NCBI GenBank assembly: GCA_007128895.1
Contig: SKWO01000054.1
Span: forward strand, 1 to 37,071
DNA length: 37,071 nucleotides
Reading direction: 5' to 3'
From: Gammaproteobacteria bacterium
GTDB lineage: Bacteria > Pseudomonadota > Gammaproteobacteria > SKWO01
The notes beneath the pieces are model-generated. The model was not told the origin of the DNA. It worked only from the letters and a program-made list of their open reading frames with translations, and did no database searches. Of the stretch, positions 21,922 through 30,516 are shown one piece after another. The translations under genes were made by a program, and so were the position numbers. Position 1 is the stretch's first letter, and each line of letters begins with the position of its first letter.

Positions 21922-23826
21922 ATGACATTGCATCGCCTTCATCAACCGGCTGTATGGGCGTCACTGGTAACGCTGGCGGTGTTTGTCAGCCCGCCGCCTC
22001 AGGCGAGTGAGCCAAGTGTTTACTCGCTAGATCATATTGTCGTGACAGCAACCGGAAGTGAGGCTCAGGTGCGCGATGTTCAGGCCAGTGTCGAGGTGCT
22101 TGATCGGGACCAGTTCGACCGATTTGGCGGCGCCAGCGTTGGTCAGGCGCTGAAACACGCGCTGGGCGTCAGTACGTCGGACTCGGGGGCGACGGGGGAT
22201 ATCTCGATTCGCGGTTTCAATCGCAATCACACCTTAATTCTGGTCGACGGCTTCAGACGCACTAATAATTACGGCAGCAATAATCTGTCTCAGATCGGCT
22301 TCTTTGATATCGAGCGGATCGAAGTGGTGCGCGGTCCGCTCTCCTCTCTGTATGGTTCGGATGCCCTGGGCGGGGTGGTCAATGTCATCTCACGACACCC
22401 GGGTAGCTCACCCGGCACAGATCTCTACGTTCGTGCAGGCACGGCGGAGCGGGGCAGAGAGTCGCTGCTGACGGGTATCAACCACCGCTTTGGCGACAGT
22501 CAGCTCGGCCACAGCCTGACCCTCGAGCAGAACTACCGCGAACGCCTGCGTCATGCAGGTGCCACCGAGGATGATTTTGGCCGACTGAACAACTGGTCCG
22601 GCAGTTACCGCGGTCGCTGGACACCTGATGGAAACCGCAGCCTGGGTTGGACATTGGAGGCCTTTGAGCGGGACAGTCGGGCGCAGAGGGAAGGTCACAC
22701 CCGTTTTGAGCGCGAGCAACGCCGCTTCGGCAGTCTGGACTACCATCAGCAGCTTGGTGAGGGCGAGCTGGTCGTGCGTGGCAGTGTTGGCAGAAGCCGG
22801 GGCTCGACCAATCGCAGCCACCCGAACATCGAAACCACCGACTTTCATCAATACCAGGCCGATGCGGTCTACCACGCCTATGTTGGTGATGATCACATAG
22901 TCTCTGTGGGGGCAGGGGGTGGCCGTGACCGGCTCGATGTCAGTATCAACAGCCGTATTGCCAGTCGCGATAACCGTTTCGTCCTGCTGCAGGACCAATG
23001 GCAGCTCAATGACCAGTGGATGCTGGTCGCCGGACTGCGTCATGACCATTACGACGATTTTGGCACCACGACCAACCCCAGGATCTCCCTGGGATGGGAG
23101 GGCGGGATCTGGCAGGCGCGTCTGGGCTATGGCACGGCGTTTCGCGCACCATCCCTGCTGGAGCAGTATTCCAGTTTTGTACGTGGCCGGCTGTTGATCC
23201 GCGGCAACCCCGATCTGGAGCCCGAACGGTCCACTACCTGGGAGGCCATGCTGCGGCGTGAGTTTGGCGCCGGCCATGTCGAGCTCACGCTGCACCGCAA
23301 CCGGATCCGTGATCTGATTGAGTCCTTCACCACCGGAGTGGTGCTGCCCGGACCATTGAGCGAGGTCGAGTATCGCAATCTCGGCAAGGCGCATATTGAT
23401 GGGGCCGAACTGCACGCGGTCTGGGCACTGACGCCACGCTGGACGCTCATCCCCTCGGTCGAGTGGCTCGACGCGCGTAACGCCGAGACCGACGAGCGGC
23501 TGACCGGGCGTGCAAGGCAGACGTGGCGTCTGGAGAGCCGTTACCAATCCGGCAAATGGGCGATGAGCGCAAGGGTGCGCCATCTGCATGACTATCTGGC
23601 TGTCGGCATCACGGCCCCGCGGGGCACCCCGCCCCACAATACCGACCTCACCGTCACCGATCTGGGCATTCAGTATCGTTACCGTGGTGGCCTGGAGTTC
23701 TTTGGGGGTATCGACAACCTGTTCGACCGACGCGATCCGGACAACTTTAGTCTGACGGCTACCGGCACCCAGCGTAGTGACCCGGATGCGCGTTTCTTCT
23801 ACTTCGGCGCCCGTGTGTCGTTTTGA
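21922..23826 (+). CDS. TonB-dependent outer-membrane receptor
   Basis: Gated outer-membrane channel of 634 residues that imports a chelated metal or vitamin using TonB energy. A signal peptide (cleavage probably after PPPQA) is followed by a TonB box-like DHIVVTATG, a plug domain with ISIRGFNRNHTLILVDGFRR and IEVVRGPLSSLYGSDALGGVVNVIS, and a barrel ending in aromatic-rich FFYFGARVSF. FRAPSLLEQYSS and GNPDLEPERSTTWE are typical barrel signatures. It most resembles the BtuB/CirA/heme group; the substrate is not determined. The ATG at 21922 gives the signal peptide; an in-frame start at 21868 does not. Base composition is lower in GC than the flanks. The polyferredoxin gene follows 24 bases later. 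Confidence 0.92.
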   Translation: MTLHRLHQPAVWASLVTLAVFVSPPPQASEPSVYSLDHIVVTATGSEAQVRDVQASVEVLDRDQFDRFGGASVGQALKHALGVSTSDSGATGDISIRGFNRNHTLILVDGFRRTNNYGSNNLSQIGFFDIERIEVVRGPLSSLYGSDALGGVVNVISRHPGSSPGTDLYVRAGTAERGRESLLTGINHRFGDSQLGHSLTLEQNYRERLRHAGATEDDFGRLNNWSGSYRGRWTPDGNRSLGWTLEAFERDSRAQREGHTRFEREQRRFGSLDYHQQLGEGELVVRGSVGRSRGSTNRSHPNIETTDFHQYQADAVYHAYVGDDHIVSVGAGGGRDRLDVSINSRIASRDNRFVLLQDQWQLNDQWMLVAGLRHDHYDDFGTTTNPRISLGWEGGIWQARLGYGTAFRAPSLLEQYSSFVRGRLLIRGNPDLEPERSTTWEAMLRREFGAGHVELTLHRNRIRDLIESFTTGVVLPGPLSEVEYRNLGKAHIDGAELHAVWALTPRWTLIPSVEWLDARNAETDERLTGRARQTWRLESRYQSGKWAMSARVRHLHDYLAVGITAPRGTPPHNTDLTVTDLGIQYRYRGGLEFFGGIDNLFDRRDPDNFSLTATGTQRSDPDARFFYFGARVSF

Positions 23827-23850
23827 TTGAACTGCCCAAGGGGCGAACAG

Positions 23851-25293
23851 ATGAGTAAGCAGATTCAGATAAAAGAGGGTATGCATGTGGCCGATGCAGC
23901 GGGGCAAGGTCGGGTACTGACGCACAGGCCGCTGCTCGGCTGGATGCTGCGGCGGGGTTATCTGATGACGGCACTCAGAACGGTCACCTTGTTGCTGTTT
24001 GTCACCGGTGTGGCTACCGGCCTATGGCTGGAGGATGCCAGAGTCGGGCTGGCCACATTACTGATGTGGGGCATTTTCTGGCCGCTTTTCACTAGCGTGG
24101 TGACCCCCTCGCTGGGCAATGTCTACTGTGGCATTTGTCCGCATGGTTTTGTCGGCAAGTGGTTAAGCCGGATCGGTCTGCGCAAGGTATATCCCAGGCG
24201 GTTGCGTGGGGTGTGGGTCGGTCTGGTGGTCATTGTGCTGGCTTACTGGGTGGTGGCCTACGCCATGCCGGGTAGCCTCTCGGCCTCAACCAAGGTGACG
24301 GCCTGGTATTTTCTGGTCTTCACCGTGCTGGCCTTCACTATCTTTTTTATCTATCGGGATATGGCCTGGTGTCAGCACGTCTGCCCGCTAGGGCGCGTGC
24401 TGGCTACCCATGGCAAGGTGGGGGTGTTGCAGATCGATACTGACGCTTCTGCCTGTCAGGACTGCAAGAGCTTTGAGTGCGCCAAGGCGTGCAGTTACCA
24501 CCTGTCACCGTTTCGCTTTGCACAGCGTAATAACATGGAGGCGTGCACGCTGTGCGGTGACTGCCTGACAGCGTGTGAGCATGCACATCTGGTCGGCAAG
24601 AGACCTGGAGTGGTCATGCGCCGACCTGTCGCCGGGCAGGATCGTCACGAGATGTGGGTCTTCCTGATCATTCTCGGTGTCGCCGGGGTGGGGATCCAGT
24701 TCCTGCACGGCCTGCAGCACACGCCACTCAAGCCCTACCTGCCGTGGACGCTGGCTGGCGAGTGGCTGCACGCAAGGGTGGCGCTGGACGCTAGCCTCTT
24801 CAATCTGGGACGCTTTCTGGCGCTGGTACTTGGGATCGGCCTGACCGTGCTGATCGGGCTCTGGGCCTACCGACAAGCTGCCAGGTTGGCCGAAACAAGC
24901 TGGCGCGAGGCCGCCAATACGCTGGCGCTGGGGCTGGCGCCGCTGGCGATCATCGGTCTGATCCCGCATGCGGTGACGACCTTTGCCACCCGAAACGCGC
25001 ACGCGTTGGGCAATGAGATCGGAGCACTCGCCGGGCTGGGTTGGCAGCTCACACCACTAGCTGAACGAGGCGATGCCTGGATCGGCTGGTTGGCGTTGTT
25101 GCCTTATGCAGGTATGGTATGGACGCTCTGGCTGATCTGGCAGCGAGCCAGTCTGCTGGTCCCGGCCGGTTCGCACCTACGCTTGCGCATCTGGCTCTAC
25201 GGCAGTGCACCGGCCCTGCTCTATATTTCGATCTTTCTTACCAAGGTGCTGGCCAACTGGTTGATGCCTGGTGTAGCGCATCATCACCATTGA
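23851..25293 (+). CDS. membrane polyferredoxin, NapH/NosR C-terminal type
   Basis: Integral membrane iron-sulfur protein of 480 residues. Hydrophobic segments lie at about 40-60, 66-83, 120-140, 150-167, 268-285, 320-340, 355-375, 408-430 and 447-467. Between the early membrane segments are CGICPHG (93-99) and CQHVCPLG (174-181), paired CxxC(P)/CxxxCP motifs as in NapH and NosR. Then come two cluster motifs: C202-x2-C205-x4-C210-x3-C214 and C232-x2-C235-x2-C238-x3-C242. The protein ends in four histidines. It should pass electrons across or to the face of the inner membrane; I infer a role in reducing the substrate of the receptor encoded just upstream, but no direct evidence fixes it. AAGGGG precedes the ATG. 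Confidence 0.85.
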   Translation: MSKQIQIKEGMHVADAAGQGRVLTHRPLLGWMLRRGYLMTALRTVTLLLFVTGVATGLWLEDARVGLATLLMWGIFWPLFTSVVTPSLGNVYCGICPHGFVGKWLSRIGLRKVYPRRLRGVWVGLVVIVLAYWVVAYAMPGSLSASTKVTAWYFLVFTVLAFTIFFIYRDMAWCQHVCPLGRVLATHGKVGVLQIDTDASACQDCKSFECAKACSYHLSPFRFAQRNNMEACTLCGDCLTACEHAHLVGKRPGVVMRRPVAGQDRHEMWVFLIILGVAGVGIQFLHGLQHTPLKPYLPWTLAGEWLHARVALDASLFNLGRFLALVLGIGLTVLIGLWAYRQAARLAETSWREAANTLALGLAPLAIIGLIPHAVTTFATRNAHALGNEIGALAGLGWQLTPLAERGDAWIGWLALLPYAGMVWTLWLIWQRASLLVPAGSHLRLRIWLYGSAPALLYISIFLTKVLANWLMPGVAHHHH

Positions 25294-25302
25294 GTTAGGT
25301 TG

Positions 25303-26697
25303 CTATCGGGTAAGGGGGTCGGGCAGCGTCTTGCCCGGGTTGAGGATGGCGCGCGGGTCGAACAGCCGTTTGATGCCGTGCATCACGGCGAGCGCCTGTG
25401 GGTCGAGTTCGCGGCTGATGTAAGCGCGCTTCTCGCTGCCGATGCCGTGCTCGCCGGAGAGGGTGCCGCCGAGCTGCAGCACCAGGTCGAAGAGGCCGTC
25501 CAGGCAGGGGGCGGCAGCGGCCATCTGCTGCGGGTCGTCGGGGTCGATCAGCAGGTTGACGTGGAGGTTGCCGTTGCCGGCGTGGCCGAAGCTGACGATG
25601 GTAATGGCGTGGCGCGCGGCCAACCGGTCGACGCCGTCGAGCAGCGCGGGGATGTGCGAGACCGGCACGACGACGTCCTCGTTGATCTTCTTCGGCGCGA
25701 TGCGGCGCAGCGCCGGCGAGAGCGCCTTGCGCACCGCCCACAGGCGTGCCGCCGCGGTGGCATCGGTGGCGCTGGCAAAGCGCAGCCGTCCATCGACCGC
25801 ACTGGCGGCGTCGATCGCGGCGACCGCCTCGTCGAGCCCGCTGGCAGGGCCGTCGACCTCGATCATCAGCAGGGCGTCGGCCCCCTCTGGCAGGTCGACC
25901 CCATCGGCATCGCGGATCAGGCCGAGGGCGTGGCCGTCGAGCAGCTCGAGGGCGCACGGTACCACCGGCTGCGCCATCAGCCGGGCCACCGCGTGAGCGG
26001 CGGCGACGGCATCGCGGTAGACCGCCTGCATCGTGCGCACCGCCTCTGGTTTTGGCGTCAGGCGCAGGGTCGCCTCGGTAATCACCCCCAGCGTCCCTTC
26101 GGAACCGATCAGCAACCGGGTCAGGTCGTAGCCGACCACCCCTTTGGTGGTGCGGGTGCCGCTGTGGACGATGCTGCCGTCACCGGTCACGGCGGTGAGG
26201 CCAAGGACATTCTCGCGCGTAGTGCCGTACTTGACCGCGCGCGGCCCGGCCGCGTTGCAGCCGAGGTTGCCGCCAAGGGTACAGAAGGGGGCGCTGGTCG
26301 GATCGGGTGGCCAGAAGAAGCCGTGCTCGCCGGCAGTGCGCTGGATCTCGGCGTTGAGTACGCCGGGCTGGGCCACCAGCAGGCGGTTGTCGGGGTCGAC
26401 CTCGAGGATGCGGTTCATCCGCTCCAGCGAGAGGACCACGCCGCCGGCCAGCGGCACCGCGCCGCCGGCGGTGCCGGTGCCGCGTCCGCGCGTGGTCAGC
26501 GGGGTGGTGAAGTCGTGGCAGGCACGCACCACGGCGGCGACGCTGGCCGTGTCACGGGCCAGCACCACGGCGTCGGGCGCGTGGTGACGGCGGCTGTTGT
26601 CACCGCCATAGGGCCAGCAGTCGCCGGGGGCGGTGAGCAGCTGCTCGCCCCCGACCGCCTCCCGCAACGCTTGCAGCAGGGCGGGGTCGAGCGCCAT
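25303..26697 (-). CDS. FAD-linked oxidase, GlcD/D-lactate dehydrogenase type
   Basis: Flavoprotein of 464 residues that oxidises a 2-hydroxy acid such as glycolate or D-lactate. N-terminal FAD-binding domain: [23 protein letters not shown]-type segment near 70-92 and [25 protein letters not shown] near 145; C-terminal domain: [13 protein letters not shown] and [15 protein letters not shown], with the histidines expected for substrate and flavin. The ATG at 26697 shares a base with the stop codon of the preceding pyrD (TGATG), so they are coupled. The open frame to 27168 runs antisense-free through pyrD and is not used. No glcE or glcF is adjacent, so it probably works alone as a D-lactate dehydrogenase-like enzyme; the substrate is inferred. 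Confidence 0.88.
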   Translation of the reverse strand: MALDPALLQALREAVGGEQLLTAPGDCWPYGGDNSRRHHAPDAVVLARDTASVAAVVRACHDFTTPLTTRGRGTGTAGGAVPLAGGVVLSLERMNRILEVDPDNRLLVAQPGVLNAEIQRTAGEHGFFWPPDPTSAPFCTLGGNLGCNAAGPRAVKYGTTRENVLGLTAVTGDGSIVHSGTRTTKGVVGYDLTRLLIGSEGTLGVITEATLRLTPKPEAVRTMQAVYRDAVAAAHAVARLMAQPVVPCALELLDGHALGLIRDADGVDLPEGADALLMIEVDGPASGLDEAVAAIDAASAVDGRLRFASATDATAAARLWAVRKALSPALRRIAPKKINEDVVVPVSHIPALLDGVDRLAARHAITIVSFGHAGNGNLHVNLLIDPDDPQQMAAAAPCLDGLFDLVLQLGGTLSGEHGIGSEKRAYISRELDPQALAVMHGIKRLFDPRAILNPGKTLPDPLTR

Positions 26698-27644
26698 CAG
26701 CGGCCGTTGAGCACCAGCGAGCCGGTCAGCTGGCCGACGCTGGCAAAACCGTGGTGGTCGAGGTAGTCGACGATGCCACGATTGATCTTCGGCAGCAGCA
26801 GCGGATCGTAGAAGAGGGCGGTGCCGATGCCGACCGCGCTGGCCCCGGCGATGAGGAACTCGATCGCATCCTCGGCCGTGGTGATGCCGCCCTGCCCGAT
26901 GATCGGGATGGCGTGGTCGCGGCAGACCTGGTGGACCTGGTGGACCTTGAGCAGCGCCACCGGCTTGATCGCCGGGCCGGAGAGGCCGCCCTGGTTGTTG
27001 CCCAGCACCGGGCTGCGCTGCTCGATGTCGATCGCCATCCCCATCAGGGTGTTGATCACGGCGAAGGCGTCGGTGCCGGCCTCGATGCAGCGGCGGGCGC
27101 TCTGGGCGATATCGGTCTGGTTGGGCGAGAGCTTGGTGATCAGCGGTTTGCGCGTCGCCTGTCGGCACGCCTCGACGACGCGCGCCGACATCTCAGGATC
27201 GTTGCCGAAGGCGACGCCGCCGGCCTTCACGTTGGGGCAGGAGATGTTGATCTCGATCGCATCGACCGGCGAGTCGTCGAACAGGCGCGCCACCTCGGCG
27301 TACTCCTCCACAGTGTTGCCGGCGATGTTGGCGATGAAGCGGCTCTCGCCGAAGTCGAGCTGCGGCAGGATGTGGTCGATCACATGGCGGGCGCCGGGGT
27401 TCTGCAGGCCGATGGCATTGAGCATGCCGCCCGGCGTCTCGCAGACCCGGTGGGGCGGATTGCCCAGGCGCGGTTCCAGCGTGGTGCCCTTGAGGCAGAC
27501 GGCGCCGGCATCGCGATTGGAAAAGCCGTGCACGCGGGTATACTCCTCGCCAAAGCCGACGCAGCCGGAGAGCAGCACCAGTGGCGTGTTCAGGGTCAGG
27601 CCGCAGAAATCGACCTGCAGGCGGGCTGCGTCATCCGCATTCAT
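26697..27644 (-). CDS. pyrD: dihydroorotate dehydrogenase, class 1B-like catalytic subunit
   Basis: Oxidises dihydroorotate to orotate with FMN in pyrimidine synthesis. The 315-residue protein has a short soluble N-terminus without the membrane helix of class 2 enzymes; the family's NISCPN motif carries the catalytic Cys136, the mark of class 1. KGTTLEPRLGNPPHR, NAIGLQNPG and the C-terminal GQGGITTAEDAIEF and AGASAVGIGTALFYDP phosphate-binding blocks are as in class 1B enzymes. These normally need an iron-sulfur/FAD partner, PyrK, which is not encoded here. Most gammaproteobacteria use class 2, so this is unusual. Divergent from trmL with 22 bases between. Confidence 0.9.
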   Translation of the reverse strand: MNADDAARLQVDFCGLTLNTPLVLLSGCVGFGEEYTRVHGFSNRDAGAVCLKGTTLEPRLGNPPHRVCETPGGMLNAIGLQNPGARHVIDHILPQLDFGESRFIANIAGNTVEEYAEVARLFDDSPVDAIEINISCPNVKAGGVAFGNDPEMSARVVEACRQATRKPLITKLSPNQTDIAQSARRCIEAGTDAFAVINTLMGMAIDIEQRSPVLGNNQGGLSGPAIKPVALLKVHQVHQVCRDHAIPIIGQGGITTAEDAIEFLIAGASAVGIGTALFYDPLLLPKINRGIVDYLDHHGFASVGQLTGSLVLNGR

Positions 27645-27666
27645 CTATTATCTGCCTCGTGAAACC

Positions 27667-28131
27667 ATGTTCGATATCGTATTGTACCAGCCGGAGATAC
27701 CCCCCAACACCGGCAACGTGATCCGGCTGTGCGCCAACACCGGCATGCGCCTGCACCTGATCGGCCCGCTGGGGTTTGAGCTCGACGACCGGCGGCTGCG
27801 CCGCGCCGGTCTCGACTACCACGAGTTCGCCACGCTCGCCGTGCACGAGACGCTCGACGACTATGTCGCGACGGCCCGCCCGCAGCGCCTGATCGCCTGC
27901 TCCACGCGGGGTCGTCTCAGCCACGCCGAGATCGTCTGGCAGCCGGGTGATGCCCTGCTCTTCGGCCCGGAGACGCGCGGCCTGCCGCAGCCGTTGCTCG
28001 ACCGACTGCCGCCGGAACAGATCGTGCGACTGCCGATGCGCCCCGGCTCGCGCAGCCTGAACCTCGCCAATGCCGTCGCAGTGGTGGTCTATGAGGCGTG
28101 GCGCCAGCACGACTTTGCCGGTCAGGGGTAG
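27667..28131 (+). CDS. trmL: tRNA (cytidine/uridine-2'-O-)-methyltransferase, wobble position
   Basis: Methylates the ribose of nucleotide 34 in leucine tRNAs. The 154-residue SPOUT-fold protein has PEIPPNTGNVIRLCANTG near the N-terminus and the knot motifs FGPETRGLP and LPMRPGSRSLNLANAVAVV near the C-terminus. Length is normal. It starts only 22 bases from the divergent pyrD and its last 10 bases overlap the 3' end of the convergent gpsA. In enteric bacteria trmL also lies close to gpsA and secB, though in a different orientation. Confidence 0.95.
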   Translation: MFDIVLYQPEIPPNTGNVIRLCANTGMRLHLIGPLGFELDDRRLRRAGLDYHEFATLAVHETLDDYVATARPQRLIACSTRGRLSHAEIVWQPGDALLFGPETRGLPQPLLDRLPPEQIVRLPMRPGSRSLNLANAVAVVVYEAWRQHDFAGQG

Positions 28132-29135
28132 ACCTCGGGCTTGAGTTCCCGCGCCAGCAGCGCGTGGGCCGCGGCCTGTGGCGAGACGCCTTGATAGAGC
28201 ACGGCAAAGACCTGCTCGGTGATCGGCATCTCGACAGCGTGCTCTGTGGCCAGTGCGTGGACCTCACGGACCGTCTCGGCCCCTTCGACCACCTGGTCGA
28301 TCGAGGCCCGTGCTTCGGCCACGGAGGCGCCGCGCCCGAGGGCGAGGCCGAAGCGGCGGTTGCGCGACTGGTCATCGGTGCAGGTGAGCACCAGGTCGCC
28401 GAGGCCGGCCAACCCCATGAAGGTGGTTGCCTGGCCGCCCATCCGCTCACCCAGACGCATCATCTCGGCCAGCCCACGGGTGACCAGTGCGGCCCGGCTG
28501 TTGGCGCCCAAGCCTAGGCCGTCCGCCACGCCGGCGGCGATCGCCAGGACGTTCTTGACCGCGCCACCGAGCTGGACGCCGACCATGTCATCACTGGTGT
28601 AGGCGCGGAAGTACTGATCGGAGAAGGCGTGAGCCAGTTCGGCCGCGTAGTCGGCATGGTGCGAGGCGATGGTGACCGCCGTGGCCATGCCGCGTGCGAC
28701 CTCGCCGGCGAAGGTCGGGCCAGAGAGAACCGCGGTCGGGCGCGACGCTCCGACCGCCTCGGCCACTACCTCATGCAGCAGGCGGCGGCTGTCCGGTTCC
28801 AGCCCCTTGGTTGCCCACAGGAGGCGTTGCTGGGCACTCAGCAACGGCGTGATGCGCTGCACGAGGCCGCTGAAGTGGGCGCTGGGAACGCAGACCAGCA
28901 GGTCGCGTCCAGCCTGTACGGCAAGCTCCAGGTCAGCCTCAAAGGTGAGGGTGGGCGGCAGGGCAACGTCGGGCAGGTAGCGCGGGTTGGTGTGGCTGGC
29001 GGCCATGCGCGCGACGTGCTCGGGGTCGCGCGCCCACAGGGTGACGGCATGGCCGGCCCGGGCCAGCTGGGCAGCCAGCGCGGTACCCCATGAGCCGGCG
29101 CCAAGGACGGTGAACCCCGTGCGCGGCGCGGCCAT
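28122..29135 (-). CDS. gpsA: glycerol-3-phosphate dehydrogenase [NAD(P)+]
   Basis: Reduces dihydroxyacetone phosphate to sn-glycerol 3-phosphate for phospholipid synthesis. The 337-residue product starts with the Rossmann motif LGAGSWGTALA (11-21) and has SGPTFAGEVARG, VQLGGAVKNVLAIAAG with the catalytic lysine, and FMGLAGLGDLVLTCT. Start codon 6 bases after the secB stop, so rhodanese-grxC-secB-gpsA looks like one operon, an order conserved in gammaproteobacteria. Confidence 0.96.
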   Translation of the reverse strand: MAAPRTGFTVLGAGSWGTALAAQLARAGHAVTLWARDPEHVARMAASHTNPRYLPDVALPPTLTFEADLELAVQAGRDLLVCVPSAHFSGLVQRITPLLSAQQRLLWATKGLEPDSRRLLHEVVAEAVGASRPTAVLSGPTFAGEVARGMATAVTIASHHADYAAELAHAFSDQYFRAYTSDDMVGVQLGGAVKNVLAIAAGVADGLGLGANSRAALVTRGLAEMMRLGERMGGQATTFMGLAGLGDLVLTCTDDQSRNRRFGLALGRGASVAEARASIDQVVEGAETVREVHALATEHAVEMPITEQVFAVLYQGVSPQAAAHALLARELKPEVYP

Positions 29136-29141
29136 GGGTGA

Positions 29142-29639
29142 TTAGCTGGCCTGGCTGTCCTGTGCCGACTCGGCGGCCTGCTGCTGTTGCAGTTGCTGCA
29201 GGCGCTGGGCGTAGATTGCCTCGAAGTTGACCGGCGAGAGCAGCAGCTGCGGGAAGCCACCCTTGGTGACCAGCTCGGCGATCGCCTCGCGGGCAAACGG
29301 GAAGAGGACGTTGGGGCAGTAGCCGCCCAGCATGGCATCGGTGTTGGGGCTGTCGAAGCCGGCGATGGTGAAGATGCCGGCCTGATGCACCTCGACCAGG
29401 AAGGCGGTCTTGTCGCCCACCTTGGCGGTGACGGTGATCGTCAGCACCACCTCCCAGACGTTGTCGGCCAGCTGGCTGGTCCGGTTGTCCAGATCGAGGT
29501 TGACCTCCGGCTGCCACTGCTCGGTGAAGATCTGCGGCGAATTCGGTGTCTCGAACGAGGTGTCCTTGAGGTAGACGCGCTGGATGTGGAACTGCGGCTG
29601 CGGCTGTTCGCTACTGCTCTGCGGGTTGGCTTCGGCCAT
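29142..29639 (-). CDS. secB: protein-export chaperone SecB
   Basis: Tetrameric chaperone that keeps exported precursors unfolded and delivers them to SecA. The 165-residue protein shows [19 protein letters not shown] at 17-35, [29 protein letters not shown] in the middle and [16 protein letters not shown] with the zinc-contact region of SecA further on. The C-terminal tail is rich in glutamine. The ATG is preceded by AAGGAGC about 5 bases upstream. Follows grxC by 45 bases. Confidence 0.97.
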   Translation of the reverse strand: MAEANPQSSSEQPQPQFHIQRVYLKDTSFETPNSPQIFTEQWQPEVNLDLDNRTSQLADNVWEVVLTITVTAKVGDKTAFLVEVHQAGIFTIAGFDSPNTDAMLGGYCPNVLFPFAREAIAELVTKGGFPQLLLSPVNFEAIYAQRLQQLQQQQAAESAQDSQAS

Positions 29640-29684
29640 CGGGTGCTCCTTGGGAATGGGGGTACGTAAGGCGAGTCGCTGCGA

Positions 29685-29948
29685 TCAGCCGCCGAGGCCA
29701 AGCAGCGGGTCAAGCTCACCGTCGAAATCGAGTTCGTAGAGGTCGTCGCAGCCGCCGACGTGGCGGCCGTCGATGAAGATCTGCGGGACCGAGGTCAGGC
29801 CGCCGGCCTTCTGCACCATTTCCGGATAGCGCGCCTGCTCCTGATCGACCCGGATCTCGCTGAAGCCGACCCCCTTCTTGTCCAGCAGCATCTTGGCGCG
29901 GATGCAGTAGGGGCAGGTTCCGGTTGTATAGAGTACGACCTCGGCCAT
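29685..29948 (-). CDS. grxC: glutaredoxin 3
   Basis: Dithiol glutaredoxin of 87 residues that uses glutathione to reduce disulfides. Active site CPYC (Cys12, Cys15); SVPQIFIDGRHVGGCDDL supplies the cis-proline and glutathione-binding GGCDD residues. The ATG at 29948 has GGAGGA upstream, which partly overlaps the stop codon of the rhodanese gene; an in-frame upstream extension lies inside that gene and is not used. Cotranscribed with rhodanese, secB and gpsA. Confidence 0.96.
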   Translation of the reverse strand: MAEVVLYTTGTCPYCIRAKMLLDKKGVGFSEIRVDQEQARYPEMVQKAGGLTSVPQIFIDGRHVGGCDDLYELDFDGELDPLLGLGG

Positions 29949-29952
29949 CGTC

Positions 29953-30414
29953 TTATCCTCCCTTTTTCTTGCTTTTGCTCTTTTCCTTGCGTTCGCGGCT
30001 GACCGGCAGGTTGGCATTCTGCCAGGCGATCATGCCGCCCTTGAGATTGTATATCTTCTCATAGCCCTGCTTGCGCAGCGTGGTGCAGCCGAAGGCGGAG
30101 CGCTTGCCGCTGCGGCAGACCACCAGCAGCGGCCGATCGCCGGCCTTCTTCAACTCGTCGGCGCGCTTGGCCAGTGAGCCGAGCGGCATGTGATGGGCGT
30201 CGAGGATATGCCCTTCGGCGTACTCGCTGTTCTCGCGGACATCGACCACCACCGCCTCTTCCTGATTGATCAGGCGTACGGCTTCGAGCGGGGGTACGTC
30301 ATTGATGCCGCGGATGCGGTTGCCGAAGATGTCCCAGATGAGGACGCCGACCACCACGAAGAGGGTGAGGAAGAGGACCCACTGGTTGACGACGAATTCG
30401 AGAAACTGAGCCAT
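29953..30414 (-). CDS. yibN: membrane-anchored rhodanese-like protein (YibN type)
   Basis: A sulfurtransferase-like protein of 153 residues with one N-terminal membrane helix (about 11-30) and a rhodanese domain (about 45-135). The active-site loop VCRSGKRS contains Cys100, so it is of the catalytic type, able to carry a persulfide. The very basic C-terminal tail (KSKSKKKGG) is at the cytoplasmic side. It sits at the head of the grxC-secB-gpsA operon, as yibN does in E. coli. The gene for a DUF2892 membrane protein lies upstream across a hairpin, so it may also take part in the sulfide-response group described in the findings. Confidence 0.92.
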   Translation of the reverse strand: MAQFLEFVVNQWVLFLTLFVVVGVLIWDIFGNRIRGINDVPPLEAVRLINQEEAVVVDVRENSEYAEGHILDAHHMPLGSLAKRADELKKAGDRPLLVVCRSGKRSAFGCTTLRKQGYEKIYNLKGGMIAWQNANLPVSRERKEKSKSKKKGG

Positions 30415-30435
30415 GGCCTTCTGTATCGGAAAGAG

Positions 30436-30462
30436 TCAGGCCGCGTATTGTACGCGGCCTGA
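30436..30462 (-). terminator. 12-base hairpin between the DUF2892 and rhodanese genes
   Basis: TCAGGCCGCGTA (30436-30447), a 3-base loop, then TACGCGGCCTGA (30451-30462), an exact inverted repeat. Reading on the minus strand, the stem is followed by CTCTTTCC, a weak T-run, so it may be an intrinsic terminator or attenuator for the DUF2892 transcript before the rhodanese operon. The loop region contains TACAAT, which could also act as a -10 box, so a new promoter here cannot be excluded. Confidence 0.5.
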
Positions 30463-30516
30463 TGGGTGGATGAAACCGCCCTCGCCTCAGGTGTCGTGAC
30501 GAGAGACGGGAGCACC

